A stretch of DNA of 64,000 nt from NCBI GenBank assembly GCA_021199335.1, contig JAJQIG010000046.1, forward strand, positions 140,553 through 204,552, read 5' to 3'. The position numbers and the translations under genes were made by a program. Below the pieces are notes generated by a model, which saw only the letters and a list, made by a program, of their open reading frames with translations, was not told the origin of the DNA and ran no database searches. This document shows positions 45,822-55,417 of the stretch, piece after piece (position 1 is the stretch's first letter; the number at the start of each line of letters is the position of its first letter). This DNA comes from Oscillospiraceae bacterium. GTDB taxonomy: Bacteria > Bacillota > Clostridia > Oscillospirales > Ruminococcaceae.

Positions 45822-47111
45822 TTGTTGGAAATCTATATAGTAAGAGAAGGGGACACTGTCTTTTCCATAGCCGAGCAGTTTGGGGTTTCGCCGTTCAGAA
45901 TAATTGCGAACAATAGCCTTGCATCCCCCGAAAATCTCGCCGTGGGTCAGGCTCTGCTTATACTTATCCCTGAAATAGTACATACCGTTACGCAAGGTGA
46001 AACCCTTGACACGATTGCCGCAGCATACAATGTTTCCTATGAACAGCTTTTACGGAACAATCCGTTTCTTGCGGTTCAGCAATACATCTATCCAAACGAA
46101 AATATAGTTATAAAGTATAGGGGAGAAAAGGGGAGAGCTATAAAGTTCAGCGGTTTTGCATACCCCTGGATAAATAGAAGCAGGCTGAGGCAAATTCTTC
46201 CCTATATAACCTATTTTATTATTTTCGGTTACGGTTTTAGCGAGGACGGAACAATAATTACAGTCGAGGATGCCGATGTAATAGGGCTTGCGCACCAAAA
46301 TCAAACAGCGGTGCTGTTGAGCCTGTCATTCATTGAGGCTAACGGAACTTTTAATACAACAAAAGCAGCGCTGCTCCTTACCGATATTGATTTCCAAAAC
46401 CGTGTTATATCGGGGATGATAGATGAAATAAGGGCAAGGGGAGCGCAGGGAATGGATATAGATATGGAATATATTCCTGCACAGTACAAAGAAGAATTTG
46501 TTGCATTTGTTGCCAATGCGGGCACACAGCTTCGGGCGAACGGATATGTCTTGAACATAGACCTTGCACCAAAAACCTCCGCTGAACAGGCTGGAACGCT
46601 CTATGAAGCGCATGATTATCCCGCCCTCGGTGAAGAAGCGGATTTGGCGTTTCTTATGACATATGAATGGGGTTATATGTATGGTCCGCCAATGGCAATT
46701 GCCCCCATAAATAACGTATCGTCGGTTCTTGATTATGCTCTTACGGAAATTCCTGCGGATAAGATTTACCTTGGTATGCCAAATTATGCTTATGATTGGC
46801 AATTGCCGTTTGTTCAGGGTGAAACAGCGGCACAGGTGATCGGAAATATGACGGCGGTGGAACGTGCCGTACTGAATGAGGTCCCGATACAGTTTGATGA
46901 GCGTTCGCAAAGTCCGTTTTATACCTACATTGCCGAGGACGGAGCGGAGCATATCGTTTGGTTTGAGGATGTAAGAAGCATAAAATCCAAGCTTGAACTT
47001 GTGGATAGAAGCGGAATTGCGGGCGCAGGTCTTTGGAATTTTATGAGAGCCTTTCCGCAGGCATATTTCCTGATTGATAATATGTTTGAAATCCAAAAGA
47101 TTCTCCCCTAA
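45822..47111 (+). CDS. LysM-GH18 spore peptidoglycan hydrolase (SleL/YaaH-like)
   Basis: Two N-terminal LysM cell-wall-binding repeats (about residues 3-48 and 52-98: IVREGDTVFSIAEQFGVSP and HTVTQGETLDTIAAAYNVSY) precede a GH18 domain with the catalytic GMDIDMEYI segment near residue 215. This layout is that of SleL/YaaH, an N-acetylglucosaminidase that degrades cortex fragments during spore germination. There is no signal peptide, as in Bacillus SleL, which enters the spore coat from the mother cell. It starts with TTG at 45822 (or 45825) after AGGGAGATGA. At 429 residues it has the family's usual length. Confidence 0.88.
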   Translation: MLEIYIVREGDTVFSIAEQFGVSPFRIIANNSLASPENLAVGQALLILIPEIVHTVTQGETLDTIAAAYNVSYEQLLRNNPFLAVQQYIYPNENIVIKYRGEKGRAIKFSGFAYPWINRSRLRQILPYITYFIIFGYGFSEDGTIITVEDADVIGLAHQNQTAVLLSLSFIEANGTFNTTKAALLLTDIDFQNRVISGMIDEIRARGAQGMDIDMEYIPAQYKEEFVAFVANAGTQLRANGYVLNIDLAPKTSAEQAGTLYEAHDYPALGEEADLAFLMTYEWGYMYGPPMAIAPINNVSSVLDYALTEIPADKIYLGMPNYAYDWQLPFVQGETAAQVIGNMTAVERAVLNEVPIQFDERSQSPFYTYIAEDGAEHIVWFEDVRSIKSKLELVDRSGIAGAGLWNFMRAFPQAYFLIDNMFEIQKILP

Positions 47112-47115
47112 AATA

Positions 47116-47144
47116 TTGCAATTTGTGTAACGATATGGTATAAT
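47116..47144 (+). promoter_or_regulatory. Promoter of the DUF4250 gene
   Basis: TTGCAA at 47116-47121 and TATAAT at 47139-47144 are 17 bases apart, with ATATGG before the -10 box. It is nearly identical in layout to the SRP RNA and galT promoters. Confidence 0.8.
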
Positions 47145-47170
47145 TGATGTTAAGAGAAGAGGTGTAAAAA

Positions 47171-47347
47171 ATGTCATTGCCAAATGACCCATTTATTCTT
47201 CTAAGCTATGTAAACACACAGCTTAGGGATAAATATCCATCATTGGAGGAGCTTTGTGAAGACTTTGATGTAAAGATAGAAGACTTGACAGCTAAACTTA
47301 ATGCGGCAGGATTTGATTATAACGAGAAATTGAACAAATTTTGCTGA
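47171..47347 (+). CDS. DUF4250 family small protein (58 aa)
   Basis: This short cytoplasmic protein begins MSLPNDPFILLSYVNTQLRD, followed by YPSLEELCEDFDV and a C-terminal segment, the pattern of DUF4250 proteins of Clostridia. The function is unknown; the size and the LEELCEDFDVKIEDL helical pair resemble a small helix-turn-helix. The ATG at 47171 follows AGAAGAGGTGTAAAA, and its own promoter lies 30 bases upstream. It is too short for many gene-finding cut-offs. Confidence 0.8.
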   Translation: MSLPNDPFILLSYVNTQLRDKYPSLEELCEDFDVKIEDLTAKLNAAGFDYNEKLNKFC

Positions 47348-47540
47348 TTTAGGGCTTTTTTCTGACTAAAAATGTAATAAATTTATTAATAATTTTTCTA
47401 AACACGAAAAATTATATAAATATTCATACAACAGTAACGTATGACTGATATCATAATCAATATGCATTTAATTAACCTGGGAAGTTAATTGCGAATTAAA
47501 TGTTTGTTAATTTATAGGATAATTTGGAGATGTAAAATAA

Positions 47541-50500
47541 ATGAAAAGAAATAGCTTTTTAAGCAGGGCAATTTCGGCTGTTACCGCTGTAGCTTTAATG
47601 CTGATTTCTGTTTCTGTAACGCCCTTTACAATTTTGGTAAATGCAGCCGATTCAGAGGGCTGTTCAATCATAAGTACTTCAATATATATTGATTTAGATG
47701 GTGATAGCGTATGCGAAACTGACATTGATAGCTTAGGCGGAAGTTCGGTTACGAACGGTTCGCTCGTTCATGTTGGCATTACTTTTTCAATTAATAATGA
47801 TCGTTTTTTTACCGGCTCACAGGTGAGCGCGGGCGCAACTATACCAACTACATATACGCTTGACGTTCTTTCGTATGGAATCACTCTTGATGTGACAACT
47901 GATGGAACACTTATTCCGAGCGGATTATCAACCTCGGTCGGAACATGGTCGATTAGCAATGGTGTGCTTACAGTTGTATACAATGAGGACTACCTCACTG
48001 CTCATTCCAATATCAGCGGATTTATCAATATTTACGGGCATATTGATGTAGATACAGAAGCTTCCGATTACAGCGGAACAGCAAAGGTCGGAGTGGCTGA
48101 AAAAGTTGTAAATGATGTGGTTGTTGTAAGCAGCGGTGCGGACAGCAATATTTACACAGAGAAAAACGTAAACAGTGTTACTGTTGATAATAACGGCGAC
48201 ATTCTTATTCAGTATACCATAAAAGCAAGCGCGTACAACGGCAAGGTTACAAATGTTGTCCTTAAAGATGCATGGGGCAGTGACCTTGAATTTGTAAGTG
48301 GCAGTGTTACAAGTAGTCAGTCTATTGCCTTTACACAAAGCGGCAATACTGTAACGTCTGATAGCTTTACACTTGCTTCAAACGAAACGGTCGAGTATAC
48401 ATATACGCTTAAATTGTCGAAGGGAAACGCTGCCAAGTATCTCGGGGCAAGTTACAGTGTTTTTGAGTCAATAAAAGAGAATATAAACAATACATTGTCG
48501 GCTACATTTATCAATAATAAAAATGACGATGTGACTGCCGAGGAAAAGTCTGCTCTCGCATTGAATTCATCGGTTGGAGTGCCAACCATAGATAAATCGG
48601 GTGCATTTAATGCGGCAGGAGATACAATCGATTGGACGGTTAGAATTGACGGCAATTGCAGTGACCTTGGTGATTGGAAATTGTCCGATACCCTCGGAGA
48701 TGGTCTTGGTGCAATATCGAACATTCAGTATACCATATATAAAGCTGATGGTACAGAATATTCCTCGGGTAACGCATCAAGTCTTGATGATATCACCCTT
48801 ACTCTAAGCTCCGATACTATATCTGATGGAAAATATGGTTATATCGTGGTTACATATTCAACAACGGCATCGTCAACATCAACAGGGGTAACTGCGCCTG
48901 TTTACACCAATACCGCAACAATAACTTCCACAGCAAATGGCGGTTCTGTTTCCGACAATGCATCGGTAACGGGAACCCAAAGCGCCTTTGATGTTGTTAA
49001 AAAAGAGGCGGGAGATCAGAATAAAACAGAAGGTACGGTTTCATGGACAACGACCGTAACTGTACCCACAGGACTTAACGTTACTGAATTCCTCATTACC
49101 GATGAAGCAGATAATGGACATGAAATCATAATGGATTCGATAAATATAACATATAATGGTAGTGACGGGTATAATGTTCATAGAGGATATTGGAGTAATC
49201 CTGTAGACTTTTATCTCCTGCCGGCAGAAGATGCGGGGGATTATTCTGATTATTTTAATGTTAAGGTTGACAACCTTGATCTTGTAAACAATTTGATTTC
49301 AGAGGCAACAATTGTTATTACCTATAAAACCAAGTATGATGGCCTTGTAAAAGACTTGAATAATAGAGCAACGGTTTCAGTTAAAGAAAGCAGTGGCTCA
49401 ACAGCTACTGACGAAGTTACTGCGACTAAAGCAATTGATATTCCCGAAACTATTGATGTTCTTGAAAAATGGGGCACTCCACGCACGGGTATTAATGCGA
49501 AAAACTATATACTTTGGGAAATCCCACTTGATATAAGCACGATAAAATCATCATTGTCTGCTCACGGCATTACTTCTTCCTACAGTGACGTTACATTAAC
49601 CCTGACAGATACAATTCCTTCGGGGCTGCAATACATTGCCGACAGCCTTATTGTTTGCGGAAGATGGGATAATTACGACAGTGCGACCGGACTATGCAGT
49701 GCAGGGACTTCCGTTAATGGTAATACCCTTACAATCACCATAAGCGGCACTGAATTAGATAATCTTTTCAACCAAGCACAGAAAGCAGACACAGTGAAAA
49801 TTTCCTTCCTGACAGGGCCAACAGACGACGAATATTCAAGCTACCTTTCAGGTACAAACTCGTATACAAACACAATAAAAGGCTCTATATCCTATCCGAG
49901 TGGCAGTATTAATATTCTGTCCGTGGAATCAAATTCAGTCACCCCCAATTGCGACAATATCCTCACCAAATCAATGGATTCGTATGTCAGCGGTAATGAT
50001 TACGTTGGCTTTACAATTGAAGCCAATAAAGCGGGTATGAATCTGCTTGAAAACGGTAGCTTAACAATGGAAGATACCCTCGGTGCAGGCATGAAGTTCG
50101 ATTCAAGCAGAAGCAACCTTACCGTGCAGACTTATCAATCGGGCAGTTATGCCGACTATAGTAACTATACACTGAGTGTTGTTAGCAATTCAGACGGAAC
50201 AACAACCATAACAATCGGCAATTTGCCTGATGAAACGCCTATTAAGGTCACCTATAACGCCATTTTTACCGTTGTAAGTGAAACAAACTTCACGGCGGAG
50301 AATGAGGTTAAGCTTATCGGTGTTAACAGCACCAATGGTAGCGACTCAGTATCTAAATCACTTACTCCTGTATACAGCCAAGGCGGAACTACGGGTAATT
50401 ATAATGTAATTAAAGTCTACAAAACATCCGGAACAGATCCTCTTTCCGGCGCAGTGTTCTGCCTTTACGGCTTTAGCGCAACAGATAACTCATGGACTGA

Positions 50501-52556
50501 TACAGGAAAAACGATTACAACCGGTTCGGACGGTTATAATCTGTTTGATAACCTACAATCGGATAATCTCTATAAAATTATTGAAACGCAAGCGCCTGTT
50601 GTTGGCAGTGTAAAGTATGAACTTGATACAGAACCGTATTATTTTCTTATCACAGGCAATGACAATAAAACTGCGGTGGGAGTTTTGGATAGCGCAGGCA
50701 TTTCATATAGTGCTGACAGGGTTAAGACCTTTACTCAAAATGATATTACAAGCGGCAGCAACATTATTACCGTTGAAAATGAAGTTTTAACAGTTGATGT
50801 TACAAAGACATTCAGCGATACTCCCACAAAGGACGAGGTTAATACAGTAAAGTTTGGTATCTACACGGACTATGCGTGCAGTACAACTCCTATACAGGAA
50901 ATTGGTCTTACTCAAAGCGGAGACAGCTATACAGTATCATTCAGCACCGATAGCCTTAATGTTGGCACAACCTACTATATCAAGGAAAGCGCAAGCCCCG
51001 CCCTCTATAGCAATAACAATATTGTTGCATTTAAAATCGACAGCACAGGCACAGTAATGTATGCGGATGCAACAGCATCTAACGCAAACCTTGATTTTTC
51101 AAGCAGCGTTTGTCCAACATTTGTTAATTCCAAGGTTACTAATGTAACAACCGCTGACCTCACTCTTGAAAAAACAACCGCCAACGGTACAGCAACCGAC
51201 CTTGTAAATGCAGTATTCGGACTTTATTCCGATTCAGCTTGTTCGGCGCAGATAACCACACAAAGTCCTGTTTATGATAACAATAAATATATAGTGACAT
51301 TCGCAAATGTAGCAGCAGATAACACCTACTATATCAAAGAAATCAGCGCACCAAACGGTTATACCGCAAGCACAACTGTATTCAAATGCGTTGTTAGTGA
51401 CACAGGAACGGTAAGCTATACCATAGAAGGCTCCGCAAGCGGAAGTGATAAAATCGACACAATTCCCGTCTGCAATAACACCAAAATCATTGTCGCTGAC
51501 CTCACTCTTGAAAAGACGACCGATTCAAACGGTACAGCAACCGACCTTATAAATGCAGTGTTCGGACTTTATTCCGATTCAGCTTGCACGGAAGCATACA
51601 AAAAAGCCGAAGCAAGCCCTGAATTGAGTAGTGATAAGTACATAGTAACATTCTCGGGAGCCGATTTGTTGGCGGGTACGACCTACTATATAAAGGAAAT
51701 CGGCGCACCAAACGGTTATACCGCAAGCACAACCGTATTCCAATGTACTGTTGCTTCTGACGGAAAGGTATCCTATAGCATATATAGTTCGGCGAGCGGA
51801 AGCGGTGATAGCGCAGACGGTGATATGCCTGTTTGCGTAAACACCAAAACGCAGGTAGTAACTCTCACTTCAGCCGACATTAAACTTGAAAAAACAACAA
51901 GCAACGGTACAGTCGAAGATCTAACGGGCGCACTGTTCGGACTTTATTCCGATGAAGCTTGTTCGGCGCAGATAGCCACACAAAGTCCTGTTTATGATAA
52001 CGGTAAATATATTGTAACATTCTCGGGAAGTGGTTTGAATTTGTCGACAAGCACAATCTACTATACAAAGGAAATCACCGCACCCACAGGATACGATGTA
52101 AGCTCAACCGTGTTTAGATGTTCTGTTGGTTCGGATGGAACGGTAGGCTATAGCATAGTTGGAGCTTCAAGCGGTGGTGATACGATTAACGAGATTCCCG
52201 TCTGTGTAAACACCAAAACTCAGACTTCAAACCCCACCGACCCTGATGATGATGACAGTGACAATGACATCCCAACTACGAACACAGGCAGCACAACATC
52301 CGGCGGTACTTCTTCAAGCGGTACTTTTCCAAGCGGTACAACACCAAGCAATCCTATGCCAAGCCAACCTTCAACCTCAACTGATTATGACGATGACACC
52401 GTTGAGGACGTTGCCTCAGGCGCAGGCATTGAAGAACAGCCGGAACTCATCTCTGTAAAGGGCGGAAAGAAATCTACGTTACTCGTTATTTCGGCAATTG
52501 CCGCAATTTCAGGACTTCTTACCCTCCTTTGCACAAGAAAACTCAGACGCAGATGA
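47541..52556 (+). CDS. Large repeat-containing surface adhesin (DUF11 and SpaA/Cna-B-like domains)
   Basis: This secreted protein of 1671 residues has a signal peptide (about 1-36, ending VNAAD). Several beta-rich DUF11-like domains with Asn/Lys isopeptide-type spacing span about 40-950. SpaA/Cna-B prealbumin-like domains follow: one near 960-1080, a diverged one near 1083-1200, and three similar units at about 1205, 1319 and 1445. A Ser/Thr/Pro/Asp-rich stalk (about 1560-1625) leads to a C-terminal helix and RKLRRR. No LPXTG-type motif is visible and no sortase gene is nearby, so anchoring is probably by the helix. Likely roles are attachment or a pilin-like structure. Confidence 0.85.
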   Translation: MKRNSFLSRAISAVTAVALMLISVSVTPFTILVNAADSEGCSIISTSIYIDLDGDSVCETDIDSLGGSSVTNGSLVHVGITFSINNDRFFTGSQVSAGATIPTTYTLDVLSYGITLDVTTDGTLIPSGLSTSVGTWSISNGVLTVVYNEDYLTAHSNISGFINIYGHIDVDTEASDYSGTAKVGVAEKVVNDVVVVSSGADSNIYTEKNVNSVTVDNNGDILIQYTIKASAYNGKVTNVVLKDAWGSDLEFVSGSVTSSQSIAFTQSGNTVTSDSFTLASNETVEYTYTLKLSKGNAAKYLGASYSVFESIKENINNTLSATFINNKNDDVTAEEKSALALNSSVGVPTIDKSGAFNAAGDTIDWTVRIDGNCSDLGDWKLSDTLGDGLGAISNIQYTIYKADGTEYSSGNASSLDDITLTLSSDTISDGKYGYIVVTYSTTASSTSTGVTAPVYTNTATITSTANGGSVSDNASVTGTQSAFDVVKKEAGDQNKTEGTVSWTTTVTVPTGLNVTEFLITDEADNGHEIIMDSINITYNGSDGYNVHRGYWSNPVDFYLLPAEDAGDYSDYFNVKVDNLDLVNNLISEATIVITYKTKYDGLVKDLNNRATVSVKESSGSTATDEVTATKAIDIPETIDVLEKWGTPRTGINAKNYILWEIPLDISTIKSSLSAHGITSSYSDVTLTLTDTIPSGLQYIADSLIVCGRWDNYDSATGLCSAGTSVNGNTLTITISGTELDNLFNQAQKADTVKISFLTGPTDDEYSSYLSGTNSYTNTIKGSISYPSGSINILSVESNSVTPNCDNILTKSMDSYVSGNDYVGFTIEANKAGMNLLENGSLTMEDTLGAGMKFDSSRSNLTVQTYQSGSYADYSNYTLSVVSNSDGTTTITIGNLPDETPIKVTYNAIFTVVSETNFTAENEVKLIGVNSTNGSDSVSKSLTPVYSQGGTTGNYNVIKVYKTSGTDPLSGAVFCLYGFSATDNSWTDTGKTITTGSDGYNLFDNLQSDNLYKIIETQAPVVGSVKYELDTEPYYFLITGNDNKTAVGVLDSAGISYSADRVKTFTQNDITSGSNIITVENEVLTVDVTKTFSDTPTKDEVNTVKFGIYTDYACSTTPIQEIGLTQSGDSYTVSFSTDSLNVGTTYYIKESASPALYSNNNIVAFKIDSTGTVMYADATASNANLDFSSSVCPTFVNSKVTNVTTADLTLEKTTANGTATDLVNAVFGLYSDSACSAQITTQSPVYDNNKYIVTFANVAADNTYYIKEISAPNGYTASTTVFKCVVSDTGTVSYTIEGSASGSDKIDTIPVCNNTKIIVADLTLEKTTDSNGTATDLINAVFGLYSDSACTEAYKKAEASPELSSDKYIVTFSGADLLAGTTYYIKEIGAPNGYTASTTVFQCTVASDGKVSYSIYSSASGSGDSADGDMPVCVNTKTQVVTLTSADIKLEKTTSNGTVEDLTGALFGLYSDEACSAQIATQSPVYDNGKYIVTFSGSGLNLSTSTIYYTKEITAPTGYDVSSTVFRCSVGSDGTVGYSIVGASSGGDTINEIPVCVNTKTQTSNPTDPDDDDSDNDIPTTNTGSTTSGGTSSSGTFPSGTTPSNPMPSQPSTSTDYDDDTVEDVASGAGIEEQPELISVKGGKKSTLLVISAIAAISGLLTLLCTRKLRRR
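51153..52225 (+). repeat. Three tandem SpaA-like repeat units
   Basis: Three coding units begin at about 51153, 51495 and 51873 (spacing 342 and 378 bases). Each encodes L-EKTT-NGT, FGLYSD-ACS, SPVYDN-KYIVTF, YYIKEI-APNGY and a closing CVNTK-type segment. Runs of nucleotide identity between units are long (for example around GTGTTCGGACTTTATTCCGA), so the copy number could vary by recombination. Confidence 0.8.
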
Positions 52557-52586
52557 CCGTTTTCTTTAAAAATGCTAAAATTAGTT

Positions 52587-52617
52587 CGCCTCCCTTAAAA
52601 AGGGGGGCGGATTTTTT
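52587..52617 (+). terminator. Terminator after the surface adhesin gene
   Basis: A G/C-rich stem has arms CGCCTCCCTT (52587-52596) and AAGGGGGGCG (52600-52609), with one G-T pair and a very short A-rich loop, followed by GATTTTTTC. Confidence 0.85.
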
Positions 52618-52637
52618 CAAATTTTACAGTTGTATGC

Positions 52638-52665
52638 TTGAAATTTTATGAAAATGTAGTATAAT
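52638..52665 (+). promoter_or_regulatory. hprK promoter
   Basis: TTGAAA at 52638-52643 and TATAAT at 52660-52665 are 16 bases apart. It is about 90 bases upstream of the hprK start and probably drives the hprK-PHP-murB-rapZ-whiA run. Confidence 0.75.
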
Positions 52666-52754
52666 AGATAGTAATTGTATTGTGGCTGAAAATCCGAACC
52701 GCCGCTAAATGGAATTTCGGCTTAAAAATAATAGGCGGAGCAAGGGGACTCATT

Positions 52755-53717
52755 ATGGCTGAAAAAAAATTTACAATTGATCTTAAATCTATTATTGAGG
52801 AGTTTAGCCTCGAAGCTATCTATCTTCCAAAAGATGCCACGCAAATTCTTATTGATGAGAATGATGTCAACCGTCCGGGGCTGCAGCTTATGGGCTTCTA
52901 TGAGTATTTCAGTAATGCTCGCATTCAGATTCTCGGCAAAATGGAGTTTGCTTATCTTGCAACGATTGATGAGGAAACCCGTACCGAACGTCTTGATATG
53001 CTCTTTTCACAGCATATTCCTGCCCTTATCATTTCCCGTGAGCTTCCCTATTTCCCTGAGATGGTGACAATTGCCCAGAAATATGAAGTTCCCTTACTGA
53101 GAACCAAGGAAAGCACATCAAGCTTTATGGCTGCGCTTATAGCGTTCCTCAACCTGCATCTTGCGCCAAGAATTACACGTCATGGCGTCCTTATTGAGGT
53201 TTACGGCGAGGGAATGCTTATCCTCGGTGAAAGCGGTGTAGGTAAAAGCGAAACCGCCGTTGAGCTTATTAAAAGAGGACATAGACTTGTTGCCGATGAT
53301 GCAGTTGAAATAAGAAAGGTTTCCAATATAAGCCTTGTGGGATCTTCTCCTGAAAATATCCGTCATTTCCTTGAGATAAGAGGTATCGGTATAATTAACG
53401 CAAGACGTCTTTTCGGTATGGGTTCGGTTAAGGTCACCGAAAAAATCGATATGATAGTCGAGCTTGAACCGTGGGACAGCGAAAAAGTGTACGACCGCAT
53501 GGGCGTTGACAGCGAGTATACTTCAATTCTTGGGGTGAAAGTGCCATGCAACACTATCCCCGTTAAGCCCGGACGTAATCTTGCTGTCATTCTTGAGGTT
53601 GCCGCAATGAATAACCGTCAGAAGAAAATGGGTTATAATGCCGCTCAGGAGCTTCTTGATAACCTTGGACTTGATATGGACAGAAAAGAAACTATCAGAA
53701 AGTGGGATATTTATTAA
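52755..53717 (+). CDS. hprK: HPr kinase/phosphorylase
   Basis: HprK phosphorylates and dephosphorylates Ser46 of HPr, the central switch of carbon catabolite control in Firmicutes. The 320-residue protein has an N-terminal ligand domain and a C-terminal kinase core. The P-loop is GESGVGKSE with LVADDAVEIR after it, and IRGIGIINARRLFG is the K/P-loop region. The ATG at 52755 is placed after AAGGGGACTC; a longer frame from 52680 has no ribosome site. The presence of HprK supports CcpA/HPr-based regulation of the sugar genes in this window. Confidence 0.95.
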   Translation: MAEKKFTIDLKSIIEEFSLEAIYLPKDATQILIDENDVNRPGLQLMGFYEYFSNARIQILGKMEFAYLATIDEETRTERLDMLFSQHIPALIISRELPYFPEMVTIAQKYEVPLLRTKESTSSFMAALIAFLNLHLAPRITRHGVLIEVYGEGMLILGESGVGKSETAVELIKRGHRLVADDAVEIRKVSNISLVGSSPENIRHFLEIRGIGIINARRLFGMGSVKVTEKIDMIVELEPWDSEKVYDRMGVDSEYTSILGVKVPCNTIPVKPGRNLAVILEVAAMNNRQKKMGYNAAQELLDNLGLDMDRKETIRKWDIY

Positions 53718-53734
53718 TTTCGGAGGTTTTTGTT

Positions 53735-54457
53735 GTGCTAATTACAGCGGATTTGCATACTCATACAGTGGCTTCGACTCATGGATACTCAACAGTTAAG
53801 GAAATTGCTGAGGAGGCTGCATCAAAGGGACTTACAGCTGTCGCCATAACCGACCATACCCCTGCCTCAACTGATGGCCCACATCTTTGGCATTTTCATA
53901 ATCTCCATAAAGCGCTCCCGAGAGAGCTTATGGGTGTAAAACTCATATATGGCGCAGAATCGAGTATAATTGATTATGACGGCAATATTGATTTCCCGCA
54001 TGAGGAATGCGCTGCGCTTGATTGGATAATTGCTTCATTCCATAAGGATATGCTCGCCCCGGGCACCTTTGAACAGCATACGAATATGTATCTCAGGCTT
54101 GCGGAGAATTATGATGTGGACGTTATAGGTCATTGCGCAACGGTAGTTTGTCCATTTGACTATGAAAAGTGCCTAAAAAAATTTAAGGAATACGGAAAGC
54201 TTGTGGAAATAAATGAAAGCACTATTCTTTGGAAAAATACTCGGGAGAATTATCGTGAAATTATAAGAATTTGTAAGAAATATGAAATTCCTGTTGTAAT
54301 AAATACCGATGCGCATTTTTGCGGTATTGTCGGGGATGTTTCCGAGTCGGAAAAGCTCATTGAGGAGCTTGATTTTCCAAAATCACTCATATTAAACGCC
54401 GACTGGGATAAGCTTTATTCATATATCCAAAGCAGACATGGCAAAATTTTTGATTAA
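53735..54457 (+). CDS. PHP-domain phosphoesterase
   Basis: This 240-residue protein of the PHP (polymerase and histidinol phosphatase) superfamily has metal-binding motifs ADLHTHTVAS (residues 5-14), AITDHTP and a late NTDAHF. YcdX-like phosphatases of this size hydrolyse small phosphoesters; the substrate here is unknown. GTG at 53735, 8 bases after GGAGG (53722-53726), is the preferred start. It lies between hprK and murB in the same direction. Confidence 0.85.
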   Translation: MLITADLHTHTVASTHGYSTVKEIAEEAASKGLTAVAITDHTPASTDGPHLWHFHNLHKALPRELMGVKLIYGAESSIIDYDGNIDFPHEECAALDWIIASFHKDMLAPGTFEQHTNMYLRLAENYDVDVIGHCATVVCPFDYEKCLKKFKEYGKLVEINESTILWKNTRENYREIIRICKKYEIPVVINTDAHFCGIVGDVSESEKLIEELDFPKSLILNADWDKLYSYIQSRHGKIFD

Positions 54458-54472
54458 TGAGGTTTAGCAGTT

Positions 54473-55417
54473 ATGATGTCAGATAAAATCGACTTACTTG
54501 AAAAGGAAGCCGAAAGTGCAGGCTGTCATTTTGTGTGCAATGCGGAGCTTAAAAATTATACAACTTTTAAAATCGGTGGAAAAACACCGATACTAATTGA
54601 TTTGGACAGCGCCGAAAAATGTGTAAAGTTAATTCCCTTTGCAGCAAAGAATAAAATACCCTACCGCATTTTTGGGAGGGGCTCGAATCTTATTGTCGAC
54701 GATAGAGGGGTTGACTCCGTAATCTTTCATATTTTCGGGGGAGAAGCGGCTCTTTGCGGGGAGAATAAGGTATCCTGTTTTGCGGGAATTTCTCTTGTAA
54801 AGGCGTGTGGCTTTGCACTTGAAAATGGACTTGGCGGACTTGAATTTGCCTATGGAATCCCGGGATCGATCGGCGGAGCGGTCTACATGAATGCAGGCGC
54901 TTACGGCGGAGAGATAAAGGACGTTATAACATCGGTTGCAGCCATGGATAAGGACGGAAGCGTTAGGTATTATGACAGCTCGGAACTGGATATGTCTTAC
55001 AGAAAAAGCCGTTTCACTCAGAGCGACGAGGTTGTGCTTACGGCTGAATTTACCCTTGTGAAAAAGGATAAAACCGAGATAAGAAAAAAAATGGATGAGC
55101 TTATGGAAAAGCGCCGCACGAAACAACCGCTTGATTTTCCAAGCGCAGGAAGCACGTTTAAACGCCCTGAGGGCAGCTATGCATCCTTGCTTATAGAGCA
55201 GAGCGGGCTTAAGGGTTTTTCTGTCGGTGGGGCGGAGGTAAGTACAAAGCACAGCGGATTTGTTATAAATAAGGGAAATGCATCGTTTGATGACCTGATG
55301 AAACTTATTTCGGAGGTTAAAGCAATCGTTAAGGAAAAAACAGGCTATCTGCTCGAATGCGAGCCTGAAATTATTTCGGACAGGGAGGAGTACGTAAGAT
55401 GCATTTTCTCATTGTAA
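54473..55417 (+). CDS. murB: UDP-N-acetylenolpyruvoylglucosamine reductase
   Basis: MurB reduces the enolpyruvyl precursor to UDP-MurNAc in peptidoglycan synthesis, using FAD and NADPH. The 314-residue length is that of the short Gram-positive type. FAD-binding motifs include IPYRIFGRGSNLIVDD and GIPGSIGGAVYMNAGAYGGE (about residues 124-143), and the catalytic FPSAGSTFKRP is in the C-terminal half. The start may be 54473 or the adjacent ATG at 54476, after GAGGTTTAGCAG. Its end overlaps the rapZ start by 19 bases. Confidence 0.94.
   Translation: MMSDKIDLLEKEAESAGCHFVCNAELKNYTTFKIGGKTPILIDLDSAEKCVKLIPFAAKNKIPYRIFGRGSNLIVDDRGVDSVIFHIFGGEAALCGENKVSCFAGISLVKACGFALENGLGGLEFAYGIPGSIGGAVYMNAGAYGGEIKDVITSVAAMDKDGSVRYYDSSELDMSYRKSRFTQSDEVVLTAEFTLVKKDKTEIRKKMDELMEKRRTKQPLDFPSAGSTFKRPEGSYASLLIEQSGLKGFSVGGAEVSTKHSGFVINKGNASFDDLMKLISEVKAIVKEKTGYLLECEPEIISDREEYVRCIFSL

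Noticed and set aside
52400..52556. An LPXTG-type sortase motif at the adhesin C-terminus
   Set aside because: Residues before the terminal helix (EEQPELISVKGGKKS) contain no LPXTG, NPQTN or similar motif.
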